DNA from: Streptomyces liliifuscus
GTDB lineage: Bacteria; Actinomycetota; Actinomycetes; Streptomycetales; Streptomycetaceae
Reading direction: 5' to 3'
Length of the DNA: 64,000 bases
NCBI RefSeq assembly: GCF_016598615.1
Contig: NZ_CP066831.1
Location: forward strand, 8,742,001-8,806,000
Position numbers and translations under genes: made by a program. The notes below the pieces were generated by a model. The model saw only the letters and a program-made list of their open reading frames with translations. It was not told where the DNA came from and did not search any database. Below, in pieces: positions 38,909 to 48,300 of the stretch. Numbering within the stretch: position 1 is the stretch's first letter; the number at the start of each line of letters is the position of its first letter.

Positions 38909-38933
38909 CCGCTGTCCGCGATGCGGACAGCGG
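38909..38933 (+). terminator. Perfect 11-bp hairpin after the HAD gene
   Basis: CCGCTGTCCGC (38909-38919), loop GAT, GCGGACAGCGG (38923-38933), eleven bases after the stop. It insulates the HAD gene from the leader-peptide promoter that starts about 30 bases downstream. Confidence 0.75.
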
Positions 38934-38960
38934 TTCCCGGTTCCGCGCATACGTCTGCTT

Positions 38961-38966
38961 TACTTT
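38961..38966 (+). promoter_or_regulatory. -10 element of a leaderless promoter for the Cys/Met leader peptide
   Basis: TACTTT fits the TAnnnT -10 consensus and ends four bases before the ATG at 38971, which places the transcription start at or next to the A of the ATG. No ribosome-binding site precedes the ATG, consistent with a leaderless start. A clear -35 is not seen. Confidence 0.5.
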
Positions 38967-38970
38967 TCTC

Positions 38971-39057
38971 ATGACCACGACGAGCAGCCGCATCCTTGCG
39001 ACCGAGGCGACCATGACGCCCGGTGCTCGCTGTATGTGTCGAATGTGCGCCTTCTAG
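38971..39057 (+). CDS. Putative cysteine/methionine-rich leader peptide controlling the methionine importer
   Basis: A 28-codon leaderless ORF encoding MTTTSSRILATEATMTPGAR and the C-terminal CMCRMCAF. Three Cys and two Met within six residues directly before the stop is the form of an attenuation leader, in which ribosome stalling at scarce aminoacyl-tRNA changes downstream folding. Leaderless poly-cysteine peptides of this general design are known in mycobacteria ahead of sulphur genes. It lies 220 bases before metN, and a long two-part hairpin (39102-39142) follows 45 bases after its stop. It is preceded by its own -10 element and an upstream terminator. Control by cysteine or methionine supply is inference; the ORF itself is short but strongly suggestive. 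Confidence 0.7.
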   Translation: MTTTSSRILATEATMTPGARCMCRMCAF

Positions 39058-39101
39058 AGGGCCCCCGCACCACCCAGAGCCTCGCGCCCCGAAGCGAGAC
39101 C

Positions 39102-39142
39102 GCTCAGGTCTGCCCGTACGACCCTTTCGTACGCGACTGAGC
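39102..39142 (+). promoter_or_regulatory. Two-tier hairpin between leader peptide and metN (candidate attenuator)
   Basis: Inner stem CGTACGA (39115-39121) / TCGTACG (39127-39133) with loop CCCTT; outer stem GCTCAG (39102-39107) / CTGAGC (39137-39142). A smaller stem CTCGC/GCGAG (about 39081-39097) sits between it and the leader stop and could serve as an alternative partner. There is no U-tract, so termination may be Rho-dependent. The rest of the leader to 39276 holds no other structure I could recognise. Confidence 0.5.
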
Positions 39143-39276
39143 CTGCCCCGCGCACGCAGTTCTGCCGAAGCCCGGCTTTCATCGCCACCGCGAGAACGAC
39201 CGTGCCGCGTTCGGACCGAATGCACCCGTGCCCGGCGCACACCCACGCCCTGCACTCGACAGTGACGGAAACCCCA

Positions 39277-40311
39277 GTGATCACGACAACAGGCCTGAAG
39301 AAGGTCTACCGCTCGCGCGGCCGTGAGGTCACCGCCCTGGACGGCGTCGATCTGCACGTCCGCGAAGGCGAGGTGTACGGCGTCATCGGACAGTCCGGCG
39401 CCGGCAAGTCCTCCCTCATCCGCTGCGTCAACCTCCTGGAGCGCCCCACCGCCGGCACCGTGACCGTCGCCGGACAGGACCTCACGGCCCTGGCCGGCCG
39501 GGGCCCGCGTGCGGGCCGGGAGCTGCGGAAGGCGCGCAGCCACATCGGCATGGTGTTCCAGCACTTCAACCTGCTGTCCTCGCGGACGGTCCAGGACAAT
39601 GTCGAGCTGCCGCTGGAAATCCTTGGCGTGTCAGGGAAGGAACGTTCCCGCAAGGCACTGGAACTGCTGGACCTCGTCGGCCTCTCCGACAAGGCCAGGT
39701 CCTACCCGGCCCAGCTCTCCGGCGGCCAGAAGCAGCGCGTCGGCATCGCCCGCGCCCTGGCCGGCGACCCGAAGGTGCTCCTCTCCGACGAGGCGACCAG
39801 CGCGCTCGACCCCGAGACCACCCGCTCCATCCTCCAGCTGCTGCGCGACCTGAACCGGCAGCTGGGCCTGACCGTCCTGCTCATCACGCACGAGATGGAC
39901 GTCGTCAAGAGCATCTGCGACTCGGCCGCCCTCATGGAGAACGGGAAGATCGTCGAGTCCGGCACCGTCAGCGAGCTGCTCGCGACCCCCGGCTCCGAGC
40001 TGGCCGCCGCGCTCTTCCCGGTGAGCGGCGACGCCTCCGCCGACGACCGCACGGTCATCGACGTCACCTTCCACGGTGACGCCGCGACCCAGCCGGTCAT
40101 CTCGCAGCTGTCCCGTACGTACAACATCGACATCTCGATCCTGGGTGCCGCGATGGACACCGTCGGCGGCAAGCAGGTCGGCCGGATGCGCATCGAACTG
40201 CCCGGCCGCTACGAGGAGAACGTCGTGCCGATCGGCTTCCTGCGCGAGCAGGGTCTGCAGATCGACGTCCAGGGCCAGGCGCCCGTGCTGGTGAAGGAAG
40301 GTGCCAAGTGA
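39277..40311 (+). CDS. metN: Methionine ABC transporter ATP-binding protein
   Basis: A 344-residue ATPase; I chose the GTG at 39277 (VITTTGLKKVYRSRGREVTA); a GTG five codons earlier is possible. Walker A GVIGQSGAGKSSLIRCVNLL (about 34-53), Q-loop GMVFQHFNLLSSRTV, signature LSGGQKQRVGIARAL (about 150), Walker B VLLSDEATSALDPET and H-loop LLITHEMDVV. The C-terminal NIL domain (about 265-344; VIDVTFHGDAATQPVISQLS) is the methionine-sensing regulatory domain special to MetN. First gene of the importer, downstream of the leader peptide. Its TGA overlaps the GTG of metI. Confidence 0.93.
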   Translation: MITTTGLKKVYRSRGREVTALDGVDLHVREGEVYGVIGQSGAGKSSLIRCVNLLERPTAGTVTVAGQDLTALAGRGPRAGRELRKARSHIGMVFQHFNLLSSRTVQDNVELPLEILGVSGKERSRKALELLDLVGLSDKARSYPAQLSGGQKQRVGIARALAGDPKVLLSDEATSALDPETTRSILQLLRDLNRQLGLTVLLITHEMDVVKSICDSAALMENGKIVESGTVSELLATPGSELAAALFPVSGDASADDRTVIDVTFHGDAATQPVISQLSRTYNIDISILGAAMDTVGGKQVGRMRIELPGRYEENVVPIGFLREQGLQIDVQGQAPVLVKEGAK

Positions 40312-41033
40312 CCTGGTCGGAGATGCAGCCGCTGCTGGAGCAGGCCTGTTGGGACACCCTCTACATGGTCGGCTGGTCGACACTCATCGCCGTCGTCGGC
40401 GGTCTGCCGCTGGGCGTCCTGCTGGTCCTCACGGACCGGGGCGGCCTGCTGCAGAACACCGTGCTGAACAAGGTCATCGGGCAGGTCGTGAACATCGCCC
40501 GCTCGATGCCGTTCATCATCCTGATGGTCGCGCTGATGGGCTTCACCCGCTCGATCACCGGCACGACGATCGGCCGCGAGGCCGCCATCGTGCCGCTCGC
40601 GATCGGCGCGATCCCCTTCTTCGCGCGCCTCGTCGAGACGGCGGTCCGCGAAGTGGACGGCGGACTCGTGGAGGCCGTGCAGTCGATGGGCGGCAACACC
40701 TGGACCGTCGTCCGCAAGGTGCTCGTCCCCGAATCGCTGCCCTCGCTGATCTCCAGCACCACCACGACGATCGTCGCGCTCATCGGCTACTCGGCGATGG
40801 CGGGCACGGTCGGCGCGGGCGGCCTCGGTGACATCGCCATCCGCTACGGCTACCAGCGCTTCGAGACCGAACTGATGTGGATCACCGTCGGCATCCTCGC
40901 CGTGGTCATCTCCCTCATCCAGTTCGCCGGGGACTTCGCCGCCCGCGGGCTGCACCGCCGGGGCGGCCAGTCGGGCGCCGCCCCGAGGCTCAGGCTCCTG
41001 AAGGCCGCCACCGCGACCAGCAAGACCGTCTGA
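40308..41033 (+). CDS. metI: Methionine ABC transporter permease
   Basis: A 241-residue permease with five or six membrane helices; GTG overlapping the metN stop. The cytoplasmic EAA loop reads VDGGLVEAVQSMGGNTWTVV (about 117-136), with the conserved A/E-A-x-x-x-G. LYMVGWSTLIAVVGGLPLGV and ISSTTTTIVALIGYSAMAGT are typical MetI segments. It forms the membrane channel with two copies per complex, driven by MetN. Followed after 110 bases by the two substrate-binding proteins. Confidence 0.93.
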   Translation: MTWSEMQPLLEQACWDTLYMVGWSTLIAVVGGLPLGVLLVLTDRGGLLQNTVLNKVIGQVVNIARSMPFIILMVALMGFTRSITGTTIGREAAIVPLAIGAIPFFARLVETAVREVDGGLVEAVQSMGGNTWTVVRKVLVPESLPSLISSTTTTIVALIGYSAMAGTVGAGGLGDIAIRYGYQRFETELMWITVGILAVVISLIQFAGDFAARGLHRRGGQSGAAPRLRLLKAATATSKTV

Positions 41034-41143
41034 CGCCTACGGCTCCCGCTCGCTCTCACCTTCACCCCCGTAGTCCACACCCCCCTCAGTTCTCCCCGCA
41101 CACCCTCCGCGGGGCAGCTACACCCTCAGGAAAGGCACTTTTC

Positions 41144-41971
41144 GTGCGTAACACTGCCAAGATCACCACCGCCGTCCTCGCCGCCGGAGCCCTCACCCTG
41201 GGTCTCACCGCCTGCGGTTCGGAGGACTCCGGCGCCGCCGACACCAGCGGCCCGCTGATCGTCGCCGCGAGCCCCGTCCCGCACGCCGAGATCCTCACCT
41301 ACGTCAAGGACAACCTGGCGAAGGACGCGGGCCTCGACCTGCAGGTCAAGGAGTTCACCGACTACGTCCTGCCGAACACGGCGACCCAGGACGGCTCCGT
41401 CGGTGCCAACTACTTCCAGAACCAGCCGTACCTCGACGACTTCAACAAGAAGAACGGCACCGACATCGTGCCCGTCGTCACGGTCCACCTGGAGCCGCTC
41501 GGCCTCTACTCCAGCAAGTTCAAGAAGGCCGACGAGCTGAAGAGCGGTGCGACGGTCGCCGTCCCGAACGACACGGTCAACGAGGCGCGGGCGCTCAAGC
41601 TCCTCGACGCCAACGGGATCATCACGCTCAAGGACGGCGCGGGCAACGACGCGACCCCCAAGGACATCGCGAAGAACCCGAAGAACCTCAAGTTCAAGGA
41701 GCTGGAGGCGGCCCAGACCCCGCGCTCCCTGGACGACGTCGACGCCGCGGTGATCAACGGCAACTACGCCATCGAGTCCGACCTCAAGCCCTCCGAGGAC
41801 GCCCTCGTCCTGGAGTCCGCCACGGACAACCCGTACGGCAACTTCCTCGCCGTCAAGAAGGGCAACGAGGACGACCCGCGCGTCAAGAAGCTCGCCAAGC
41901 TCCTGACCTCCCCCGAGGTCAAGAAGTTCATCGAGGACAAGTACGCCGGCTCCGTCGTCGCGTCGTTCTGA
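41144..41971 (+). CDS. metQ: Methionine ABC transporter substrate-binding lipoprotein, copy 1
   Basis: A 275-residue NlpA/MetQ-type lipoprotein; GTG at 41144 gives MRNTAKITTAVLAAGALTLG, with lipobox LTAC (Cys about 24). The mature protein has LIVAASPVPHAEILTYVKDN, FTDYVLPNTATQDGSVGANY, NQPYLDDFNKK and VAVPNDTVNEARALKLLDAN, all diagnostic of MetQ. It binds D- or L-methionine outside the membrane and delivers it to MetI. It is one of two adjacent copies and shares long stretches with the second (for example FLAVKKGNEDDPRV). Confidence 0.93.
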   Translation: MRNTAKITTAVLAAGALTLGLTACGSEDSGAADTSGPLIVAASPVPHAEILTYVKDNLAKDAGLDLQVKEFTDYVLPNTATQDGSVGANYFQNQPYLDDFNKKNGTDIVPVVTVHLEPLGLYSSKFKKADELKSGATVAVPNDTVNEARALKLLDANGIITLKDGAGNDATPKDIAKNPKNLKFKELEAAQTPRSLDDVDAAVINGNYAIESDLKPSEDALVLESATDNPYGNFLAVKKGNEDDPRVKKLAKLLTSPEVKKFIEDKYAGSVVASF

Positions 41972-42002
41972 GCCCGCTGCCAAGGATCGAGGACGACCAC
42001 AG

Positions 42003-42833
42003 ATGCGTAAGCCCGTAATTCCCGCCGCCGCGGCCGCGCTTGCCCTGGGACTCGGGCTCACCGCCTGCGGCTCCGAGACCGGCTCGGACGGCGGTGGTTC
42101 CGACGGCACCCTCGTCGTCGGCGCCACCGCGGTCCCGGCCGGCGAGGTCCTCTCGTACATCAAGAAGGACCTCGCCGCGAAGAACGGACTCGACCTGGAG
42201 ATCAAGGAGTTCACGGACTACGTCCTGCCGAACACCGCGCTCCAGGAGGGCTCGCTCGACGCGAACCTGTACCAGAACGAGCCCTACCTGGACGACTTCA
42301 ACAAGTCCAAGGGCACCGAGCTGGTCCCGGTCGTGAAGGCGTACCTGCCGCCCATGGGCGTGTACTCGAAGAAGGTCCAGGACGTCACGAAGCTGGCCGA
42401 CGGGGTCACCGTCGCCGTGCCGAACGACATCACCAACGAGGGCCGCGCCCTCCAGCTCCTGGCCTCCGAGGGAGTCATCACCCTCAAGGACGACGCCGGC
42501 ACGACCGCGTCCCCGGCGGACATCGTGAAGAACCCGAAGAACCTCAAGTTCAAGGAGCTGGAACCGGCCCAACTGCCGCGCTCCCTGGACGACGTGGCCG
42601 CCGCGGTCATCAACAACAACTACGCCCAGGACGCCGGCCTCAGCCCCGCCGAGGACGCCGTGCTCCTGGAGTCCGCGAAGAACAACCCGTACGCGAACCT
42701 CCTCGCCGTCAAGAAGGGCAACGAGGACGACCCCCGGGTCGAGAAGCTCGCGAAACTCCTGACCTCTCCTGAGGTGACGAAGTTCATCGAGGACAAGTAC
42801 CAGGGGTCGGTCCTGCCGGTCACCTCCGGCTGA
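42003..42833 (+). CDS. metQ: Methionine ABC transporter substrate-binding lipoprotein, copy 2
   Basis: A 276-residue paralogue of the preceding gene, ATG at 42003, 31 bases downstream. Lipobox LTAC (Cys about 22), then LVVGATAVPAGEVLSYIKKD, KEFTDYVLPNTALQEGSLDA, QNEPYLDDFNKSKG and VAVPNDITNEGRALQLLASE. The two proteins are alike along their full length but differ in parts of the binding cleft (HAE versus AGE in the first loop), so they may prefer different forms, such as L- and D-methionine or the sulphoxide. A hairpin terminator follows. Confidence 0.93.
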   Translation: MRKPVIPAAAAALALGLGLTACGSETGSDGGGSDGTLVVGATAVPAGEVLSYIKKDLAAKNGLDLEIKEFTDYVLPNTALQEGSLDANLYQNEPYLDDFNKSKGTELVPVVKAYLPPMGVYSKKVQDVTKLADGVTVAVPNDITNEGRALQLLASEGVITLKDDAGTTASPADIVKNPKNLKFKELEPAQLPRSLDDVAAAVINNNYAQDAGLSPAEDAVLLESAKNNPYANLLAVKKGNEDDPRVEKLAKLLTSPEVTKFIEDKYQGSVLPVTSG

Positions 42834-42851
42834 CGCCGTTTCGCTCGCACT

Positions 42852-42888
42852 CACGGGGTCGATTCGTCGACAACGACTCGGCCCCGTG
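42852..42888 (+). terminator. Hairpin terminator after the second metQ
   Basis: CACGGGGTCGA (42852-42862) pairs with TCGGCCCCGTG (42878-42888) with one G-T pair, 19 bases after the stop. It ends the importer transcript. Confidence 0.75.
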
Positions 42889-42965
42889 GTGCAGTTCGGT
42901 GCTTTCATGCTGCATGCTGGGCAGTTCAGCAGGCCCGACGGTCCCTGATGGTTACGGAGCGGCGC

Positions 42966-43604
42966 ATGACTAACACCTTCCCCGACATCTCCCTCAGCAC
43001 GGAGCGGTTGGTGCTGCGCCCTCTCGAGGACGACGACGTTCCGGCCCTCACGGAGATGATGAACGACGAGCAGGTCGTGGCCTGGACCGCCGTTCCGCAG
43101 CCCTTCACCGAGGACTCCGCCCGCTCCTGGGTCAACCGCTACGCACCGGGCGAGCGCACCTCCGGCCGTGGGCTCGACCTCGCCGTCACCGAGTTCCTCA
43201 CCCAACGCCTGGTCGGCATAGTCCAGTTGGGCAAGACGAATTGGCATGTCCGCTCCACGGAGCTGTCGTACATCGTCGCCCCCTGGGCGCGCGGCGAGGG
43301 GTACGCCTCCGAGGCGGCGCTGGCCACCGCCCAATGGCTCTTCGGCGACCAGAAGTTCGAGCGCCTGGAGCTGCGCACCGCCGCGGACAACACCGCCTCG
43401 CAGCAGGTCGCGCAGAAGATCGGCTGCATCAGCGAGGGCGTCCTGCGCAACGCCTGTATAGCGCGCACCCGAACCGAGGACGGGAGCTGGGTCGCCCTGC
43501 GCACCGACTTCATCGTGTGGGGGCTGCTCCCCGAGGACATCGAGGGCATCGCCGAGCAGCTCGCCGACACCGGCGGCTTCACCTCGTACTCCGACTGGAA
43601 CTGA
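42966..43604 (+). CDS. GNAT family acetyltransferase (RimJ/RimL type)
   Basis: A 212-residue protein; the ATG at 42966 has GGAG seven bases upstream and is preferred to an ATG six codons earlier. LSTERLVLRPLEDDDVPALT at the N-terminus and SYIVAPWARGEGYASEAALA (about 103-122, CoA-binding loop), then LELRTAADNTASQQVAQKIG (about 140), are the hallmarks of the ribosomal-protein/aminoacyl acetyltransferase group. Many members modify antibiotics or proteins; this one has no further specificity mark. It stands alone between the importer and the cobalamin genes. Confidence 0.88.
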   Translation: MTNTFPDISLSTERLVLRPLEDDDVPALTEMMNDEQVVAWTAVPQPFTEDSARSWVNRYAPGERTSGRGLDLAVTEFLTQRLVGIVQLGKTNWHVRSTELSYIVAPWARGEGYASEAALATAQWLFGDQKFERLELRTAADNTASQQVAQKIGCISEGVLRNACIARTRTEDGSWVALRTDFIVWGLLPEDIEGIAEQLADTGGFTSYSDWN

Positions 43605-43779
43605 CTTCCCGGCCGCCCCGAAACCGACGCCGTGGCCGGACGGCCACCGCACGGCGGACGGCCGCGGACCCGCGCCCCCACTCCCGGAGGTCCCGAGGTA
43701 CGCTCACGGGGCTCCGCATGCCTGCCTGGCGGCCGCATGCCCATCCGAGACCTGCGAAGACTCCAGGAGACTGACGACG

Positions 43780-44991
43780 ATGGCCGACCGGGTCACGGTG
43801 ATCGGCTGGGACGGCTCGCCGCTGACCGACGCGGCGCGCTCGGCTCTGGGTGCCGCCACGCTGGTGGCGGGCGCGGGCCATCACCTGGCCCTCCCCGAGG
43901 TGCCCGCGGCCGCCGAGCGCATCCGGCTCGGCAGCGTCGCCCTCGCCGCCCGCCGCATCGCCGCCCACCGGGGCACGGCCGTCGTCCTCGCCGACGGCGA
44001 CCCGGGCTTCTTCGGAGTCGTACGCACCCTGCGCGCCCCCGAGTTCGGCCTGGAGGTCGAGGTCGTCCCGGCGGTGTCGTCCGTGGCCGCCGCCTTCGCC
44101 CGTGCCGGTATGCCCTGGGACGACGCACAGGTGGTCGTCGCACACAGGCGCACCCTGCGACGCGCGGTGAATGTGTGCCGCGCCCACACCAAGGTCGCCG
44201 TCTTCACCTCACCCGGAGCCGGCCCCGCCGAGCTGGGCCTGCTCCTCGAAGGCGTCCACCGCACCTTCGTCATCTGCGAGGAACTGGGCACCGCGCGCGA
44301 ACGGGTCACGATCCTGACCTCGGACAAGGTCGCCGACCACACCTGGCGCGACCCGAACATCGTCATCGTCATGGGCGGACCCGTCACCTCCTCCGAGGGC
44401 GGCGGCTGGATCGCCGGACGCGACCCGGGAACCGGACCGCGCGGCTGGGCCCTGCCCGACGAGGTGTACGGCGGCGATCTCGGCGAGGGCGAGACCGAGG
44501 TACTGCGGGCCGCCCAACTCGCCCGCCTGGGACCGCGCGTCGGCGACCTCGTCTGGGACATCGGCTCCGGCAGCGGCGCCTTCGCCACGGAGGCCGCGCG
44601 CTGCGGCGCCGCCGTCATCGCCGTCGACCGGGACCCGAACGCCTGCGCCCGGACCATGGCCACCGCCCGCCGCTTCGGCGTCCAGCTCCAGATCACCCAC
44701 GGCACCGCGCCCCACATCCTGGAGAACCTGCCCGAACCGGACGTCGTACGGGTCGGGGGCGGAGGTGCCGCGGTGGTCTCCGCCGTCGCCGACCGGCGCC
44801 CCCAGCGGATCGTCACGCACGCCGCGACACGCGACGCCGCCGAACTCGTCGGCAGGGACCTGACGGAGCACGGCTACCAGGTCGAGTGCGCCCTCCTGCA
44901 GTCCGTCGAGCTGGACACCCGGGTCTGGACGGAGAAGGAGCGGAGCGTCGCGTTCCTGCTCACCGGGCTCCTGCCCGACCGCTCCCTGTGA
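43780..44991 (+). CDS. cobL: Precorrin-6Y C5,15-methyltransferase (decarboxylating)
   Basis: A 403-residue bifunctional enzyme of cobalamin synthesis that methylates C5 and C15 of precorrin-6 and removes the acetate side chain at C12. The N-terminal CbiE domain (about 1-200) contains VVLADGDPGFFGVVRTLRAP and VVPAVSSVAAAFARAGMPWD; the C-terminal CbiT domain (about 215-403) has the SAM-binding VGDLVWDIGSGSGAFATEAA and VIAVDRDPNACART, and DVVRVGGGGAAVV. ATG at 43780. It lies 339 bases upstream of the BluB-CobT gene. Confidence 0.95.
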   Translation: MADRVTVIGWDGSPLTDAARSALGAATLVAGAGHHLALPEVPAAAERIRLGSVALAARRIAAHRGTAVVLADGDPGFFGVVRTLRAPEFGLEVEVVPAVSSVAAAFARAGMPWDDAQVVVAHRRTLRRAVNVCRAHTKVAVFTSPGAGPAELGLLLEGVHRTFVICEELGTARERVTILTSDKVADHTWRDPNIVIVMGGPVTSSEGGGWIAGRDPGTGPRGWALPDEVYGGDLGEGETEVLRAAQLARLGPRVGDLVWDIGSGSGAFATEAARCGAAVIAVDRDPNACARTMATARRFGVQLQITHGTAPHILENLPEPDVVRVGGGGAAVVSAVADRRPQRIVTHAATRDAAELVGRDLTEHGYQVECALLQSVELDTRVWTEKERSVAFLLTGLLPDRSL

Positions 44992-45330
44992 TCCGGTTGT
45001 CGTACCGCGCGCGGTAGGCTGGCCGATCGTTGCACTGCGCTCGGCTTGTCCGGTATTTCGCCGGTCAATGTCCGGAAAACGCACCTGTTTTGGGATGCGT
45101 GTGGTACGGCGGAAAACCGGAGGACGCGCAACGTGGCGCAGTCCACAGCGGGCCGTGGCGGATCACCCTGTCGCGGTGGCGGGCCGACCGCGACAATGCC
45201 AGTTAATGGCTTTGTCGACCGGTCGTTCGTGCCGCCCGGCACGCATGCTCGTTACTTCATTGCGGGCGGTCGGTGCGCCGCTCCGGACGAGCAGGTCGTT
45301 GGAGCACTAACCGATGGGCGAGGGGTACGC
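44992..45330. promoter_or_regulatory. 339-bp leader region upstream of the BluB-CobT gene
   Basis: It contains the perfect 14-base palindrome TACCGCGCGCGGTA (45003-45016), just after cobL, which may be an operator. An AT-richer stretch around 45070-45110 is a candidate promoter zone. I looked for the elements of a cobalamin riboswitch (the B12 box and the conserved GCCACTG) and did not find them. In-frame starts upstream of 45331 exist but the region lacks coding character. Confidence 0.4.
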
Positions 45331-48300
45331 ATGACCGACACCGGCCAGGTCCCGGGCGAGGGGCTGCCGGAGAACCAAGGCATGGTGGAGCAGCCGGGCG
45401 TCCCCGCCCCCGGCGCGTACACCTACCTCTCCGACACCACCGCCGAAGACGAAGACCTGTTGCTGCTGCCGGGCGCCCAGGGCGCGTGGGGCAACGAAGT
45501 GGCCCCGCCGGCCCCGGCGCCGGTCGTCGAGACCGTCCACGAGCCGGGACCGCACGAGACGGCGGGCCGCGACAGCGGCTCGGTCGACCTCAGCGCCGTC
45601 CGGATGTCCTCGCCCGCTCCGCAGCCGCCCGTCGCCCGTCGCCCGCTGCACCTCGGCCCGCCCACCCCGGACGGTGCCGGCAGCCCGGTGCGTTCCCTCG
45701 CCGACCGTGGCCCCGCGGGAGCACCGGTCCACGCCGTGCCCGTACGACAGGCCGGTCCGCCCACGGTCGGTCCCGAGTACCTCGACGTGCCGCGGGACGA
45801 GATCGCGCTGCAGGGCGCGGCTCCCTGGGGAGCGCAGGCTCAGGTGCAGGTCGCGCCGCCGGTGGCACAGGTCGGCTCCGAGGGCATGGCTGCAGAAACG
45901 GTCTTCCCCGAGGGCGGGGGAGCGCACGCCGGTGGCACTCCGGACGACGGGCCCGCGCCGCTCGCGGAGGCCGCGCACACCCCCGACGCCGGGGCCGCGC
46001 CGCTCACCGGCGGCGAAGGAACCCCCGCCGCACAGACTCCCGCCGAGGCGCCCGCCCCCGAGCCGGCCCAGGCGCAGGCGGAGCAGGCACAGCAGGTGCA
46101 TCCGGACCCGAGCGCCGCCGAGGTCCCCGAGGCGGGGCCCGCTCACGTCCAGGCCGTCCCAGACGCCCCGGAGGCGGCCGACGCCCCGGAGGCGGCCGAC
46201 GCCCCGGAGGCGCAGGAGGCCGTGTCGGCTCCGGACCCCGAGTACGTTCCTCAACAGCCGGAAGCCGTGCAGGTTCCCGAAGCAACGCCCGTTCCCGAAG
46301 CGGTCCAGGCACCGGAGGCCGTCGCCCAGGCCCCGGAACCGGCCCAGGTCCAGGTCCAGGACTACGCGCAGGCTCCGCTGCTCGCGGACGGTTCGCTCTT
46401 CCCGCAGGCCCCGGAGACGCCCCAGACCCACGAGGTCGCCCAGACCGCTCCCGAGTTCGCGCACGCCCCCGAATTCGCCCAGTTTCCGCAGCCCACGCCT
46501 TTCCCGGTGGCTCCCGTCGCCGCGTACGCCTCGCAGGCGTCGGACGACACCGGCTCGTACCCGCCCGAGGCCTACCAGCCTCCGCAGGCGGCCGACGAGG
46601 CGCAGCCCGCGTACGCGGAGCATGACCCGCACCCGCAGGCCGCGTACGAGCCGGAGCAGCAGTTCCAGGACCCGGCGGCGCAGTTCGCCGAAGCCGGTCC
46701 GGGGGCCGAAATCCCGGAGCAGCAGCCGCAGTTGACGGAACCCGCGCCCGTTCTGGAAGAGGCCGTTCAGCCTCAGGACGCCGTCCAGCCCCCGCAGTTC
46801 GCGGAGCCGGCAGAAGCGCCCGTCGTGAGCGTCGCCGACATCGACCCCTCGCAGGCGGCCCAGGCCGACACCGCCGCACAGCCGGAGGCACCGGAACCGG
46901 TGGCGGTACCCGACCAGGTCGCGGTACCGGAGCCGGTCGCGGTCCACGGCGACCCGAGCCACGGTGCCCCGACGCACGGCGACGAGAGCTTCGACGCCCC
47001 GACCCACGGTCACGAGCCCCACGACGAAGCGGCCGTATCCACGGCCGTCCCCGTGGAGGCGGCTCACGCGGAGGCGGCCCACGCAGAACAGGGCGTCGGC
47101 CAGTTCGTGCCGGTCGAGGGCACCATCCCGACCACCCCGCACCTGGCTCCGACCCCGCCGCACGCCATGACCGTGCCGCCCTTCCCGGAGGAGCTCGCCG
47201 AGCAGTCCGCCGAGGAGACGGCGCCCCCGGCCGCGGCGACCACCGAGCAGCCCGCGCCCGACACCGCGGTGGTGTCCGCGGAGGAATCTGCACCGGTACT
47301 CGCCCTGCCCACCCCCAGGGAGCCCGAGCAGGCTCCCGAGGCCGAGGCAACTCCCGTACCGGAAGCACCGGTCGAGCAACAGCGCCAGGACCAGCACCAG
47401 GACGCGGAGCCCGTAGCCGCACAGCACGCGGAGGACCTGGACACCAGGGCCGCCGACCAGGAAGAGAGCACGGCCGCCGTGGCAGAGACGAGAGAGCCCG
47501 CCGGCCCGGCCGCGCCCGGTTACGACGACGCCGAGCGCGAGGCCGTCCTGCGCGTGATGCGCGAGCGCCGGGACATCCGCAACGGCTTCCGCAGCGACCC
47601 CATCCCGCACGACGTGCTGCTCCGGGTCCTGGAGGCGGCCCACACCGCGCCGTCCGTCGGGCACTCCCAGCCATGGGACTTCGTCGTCATCCGCTCGGCG
47701 GAGACCCGCCGCACGATGCACGAACTGGCCCAGCGCCAGCGCGAGGCGTACGCCAAGTCGCTGCCCAAGGGCCGCGCGAAGCAGTTCAAGGAACTGAAGA
47801 TCGAGGCCATCCTCGACACCCCGGTGAACATCGTCGTCACCGCGGATTCGACACGGGGTGGCCGTCACACGCTCGGCCGTCACACCCAGCCGCAGATGGC
47901 GCCGTACTCCTCCGCGCTCGCGGTCGAGAACCTCTGGCTCGCCGCCCGGGCCGAGGGCCTGGGCGTGGGCTGGGTGAGCTTCTTCGACGAACGGGAGATG
48001 GTCCGCGAACTGGGCCTGCCCGAGCACCTGGACGTCGTCGCCTACCTCTGTGTCGGATACGTCGACGAGTTCCCGGAGGAGCCCGAGCTGATGCAGGCGG
48101 GCTGGTCCAAGCGCCGCCCGCTGTCCTGGGTCGTCCACGAGGAGACGTACGGCCGTCGGGCGCTGCCCGGAGAGGAGCCGCACGACCTGCTCGCCGAGAC
48201 CGTCTCCAACATCCGCCCGCTGGACGCCAAGGCGCTCGGCGAGGCGTGGGAGCGCCAGAAGCGCATGACCAAGCCCGCCGGGGCGCTGGGCATGCTGGAG

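Noticed and set aside
38899..39276. SAM riboswitch before metN
   Set aside because: No SAM-I or SAM-IV type core could be recognised; the leader peptide explains the region better.
44992..45330. Cobalamin riboswitch before the BluB-CobT gene
   Set aside because: The conserved B12 box and GCCACTG core were not found on the sense strand.
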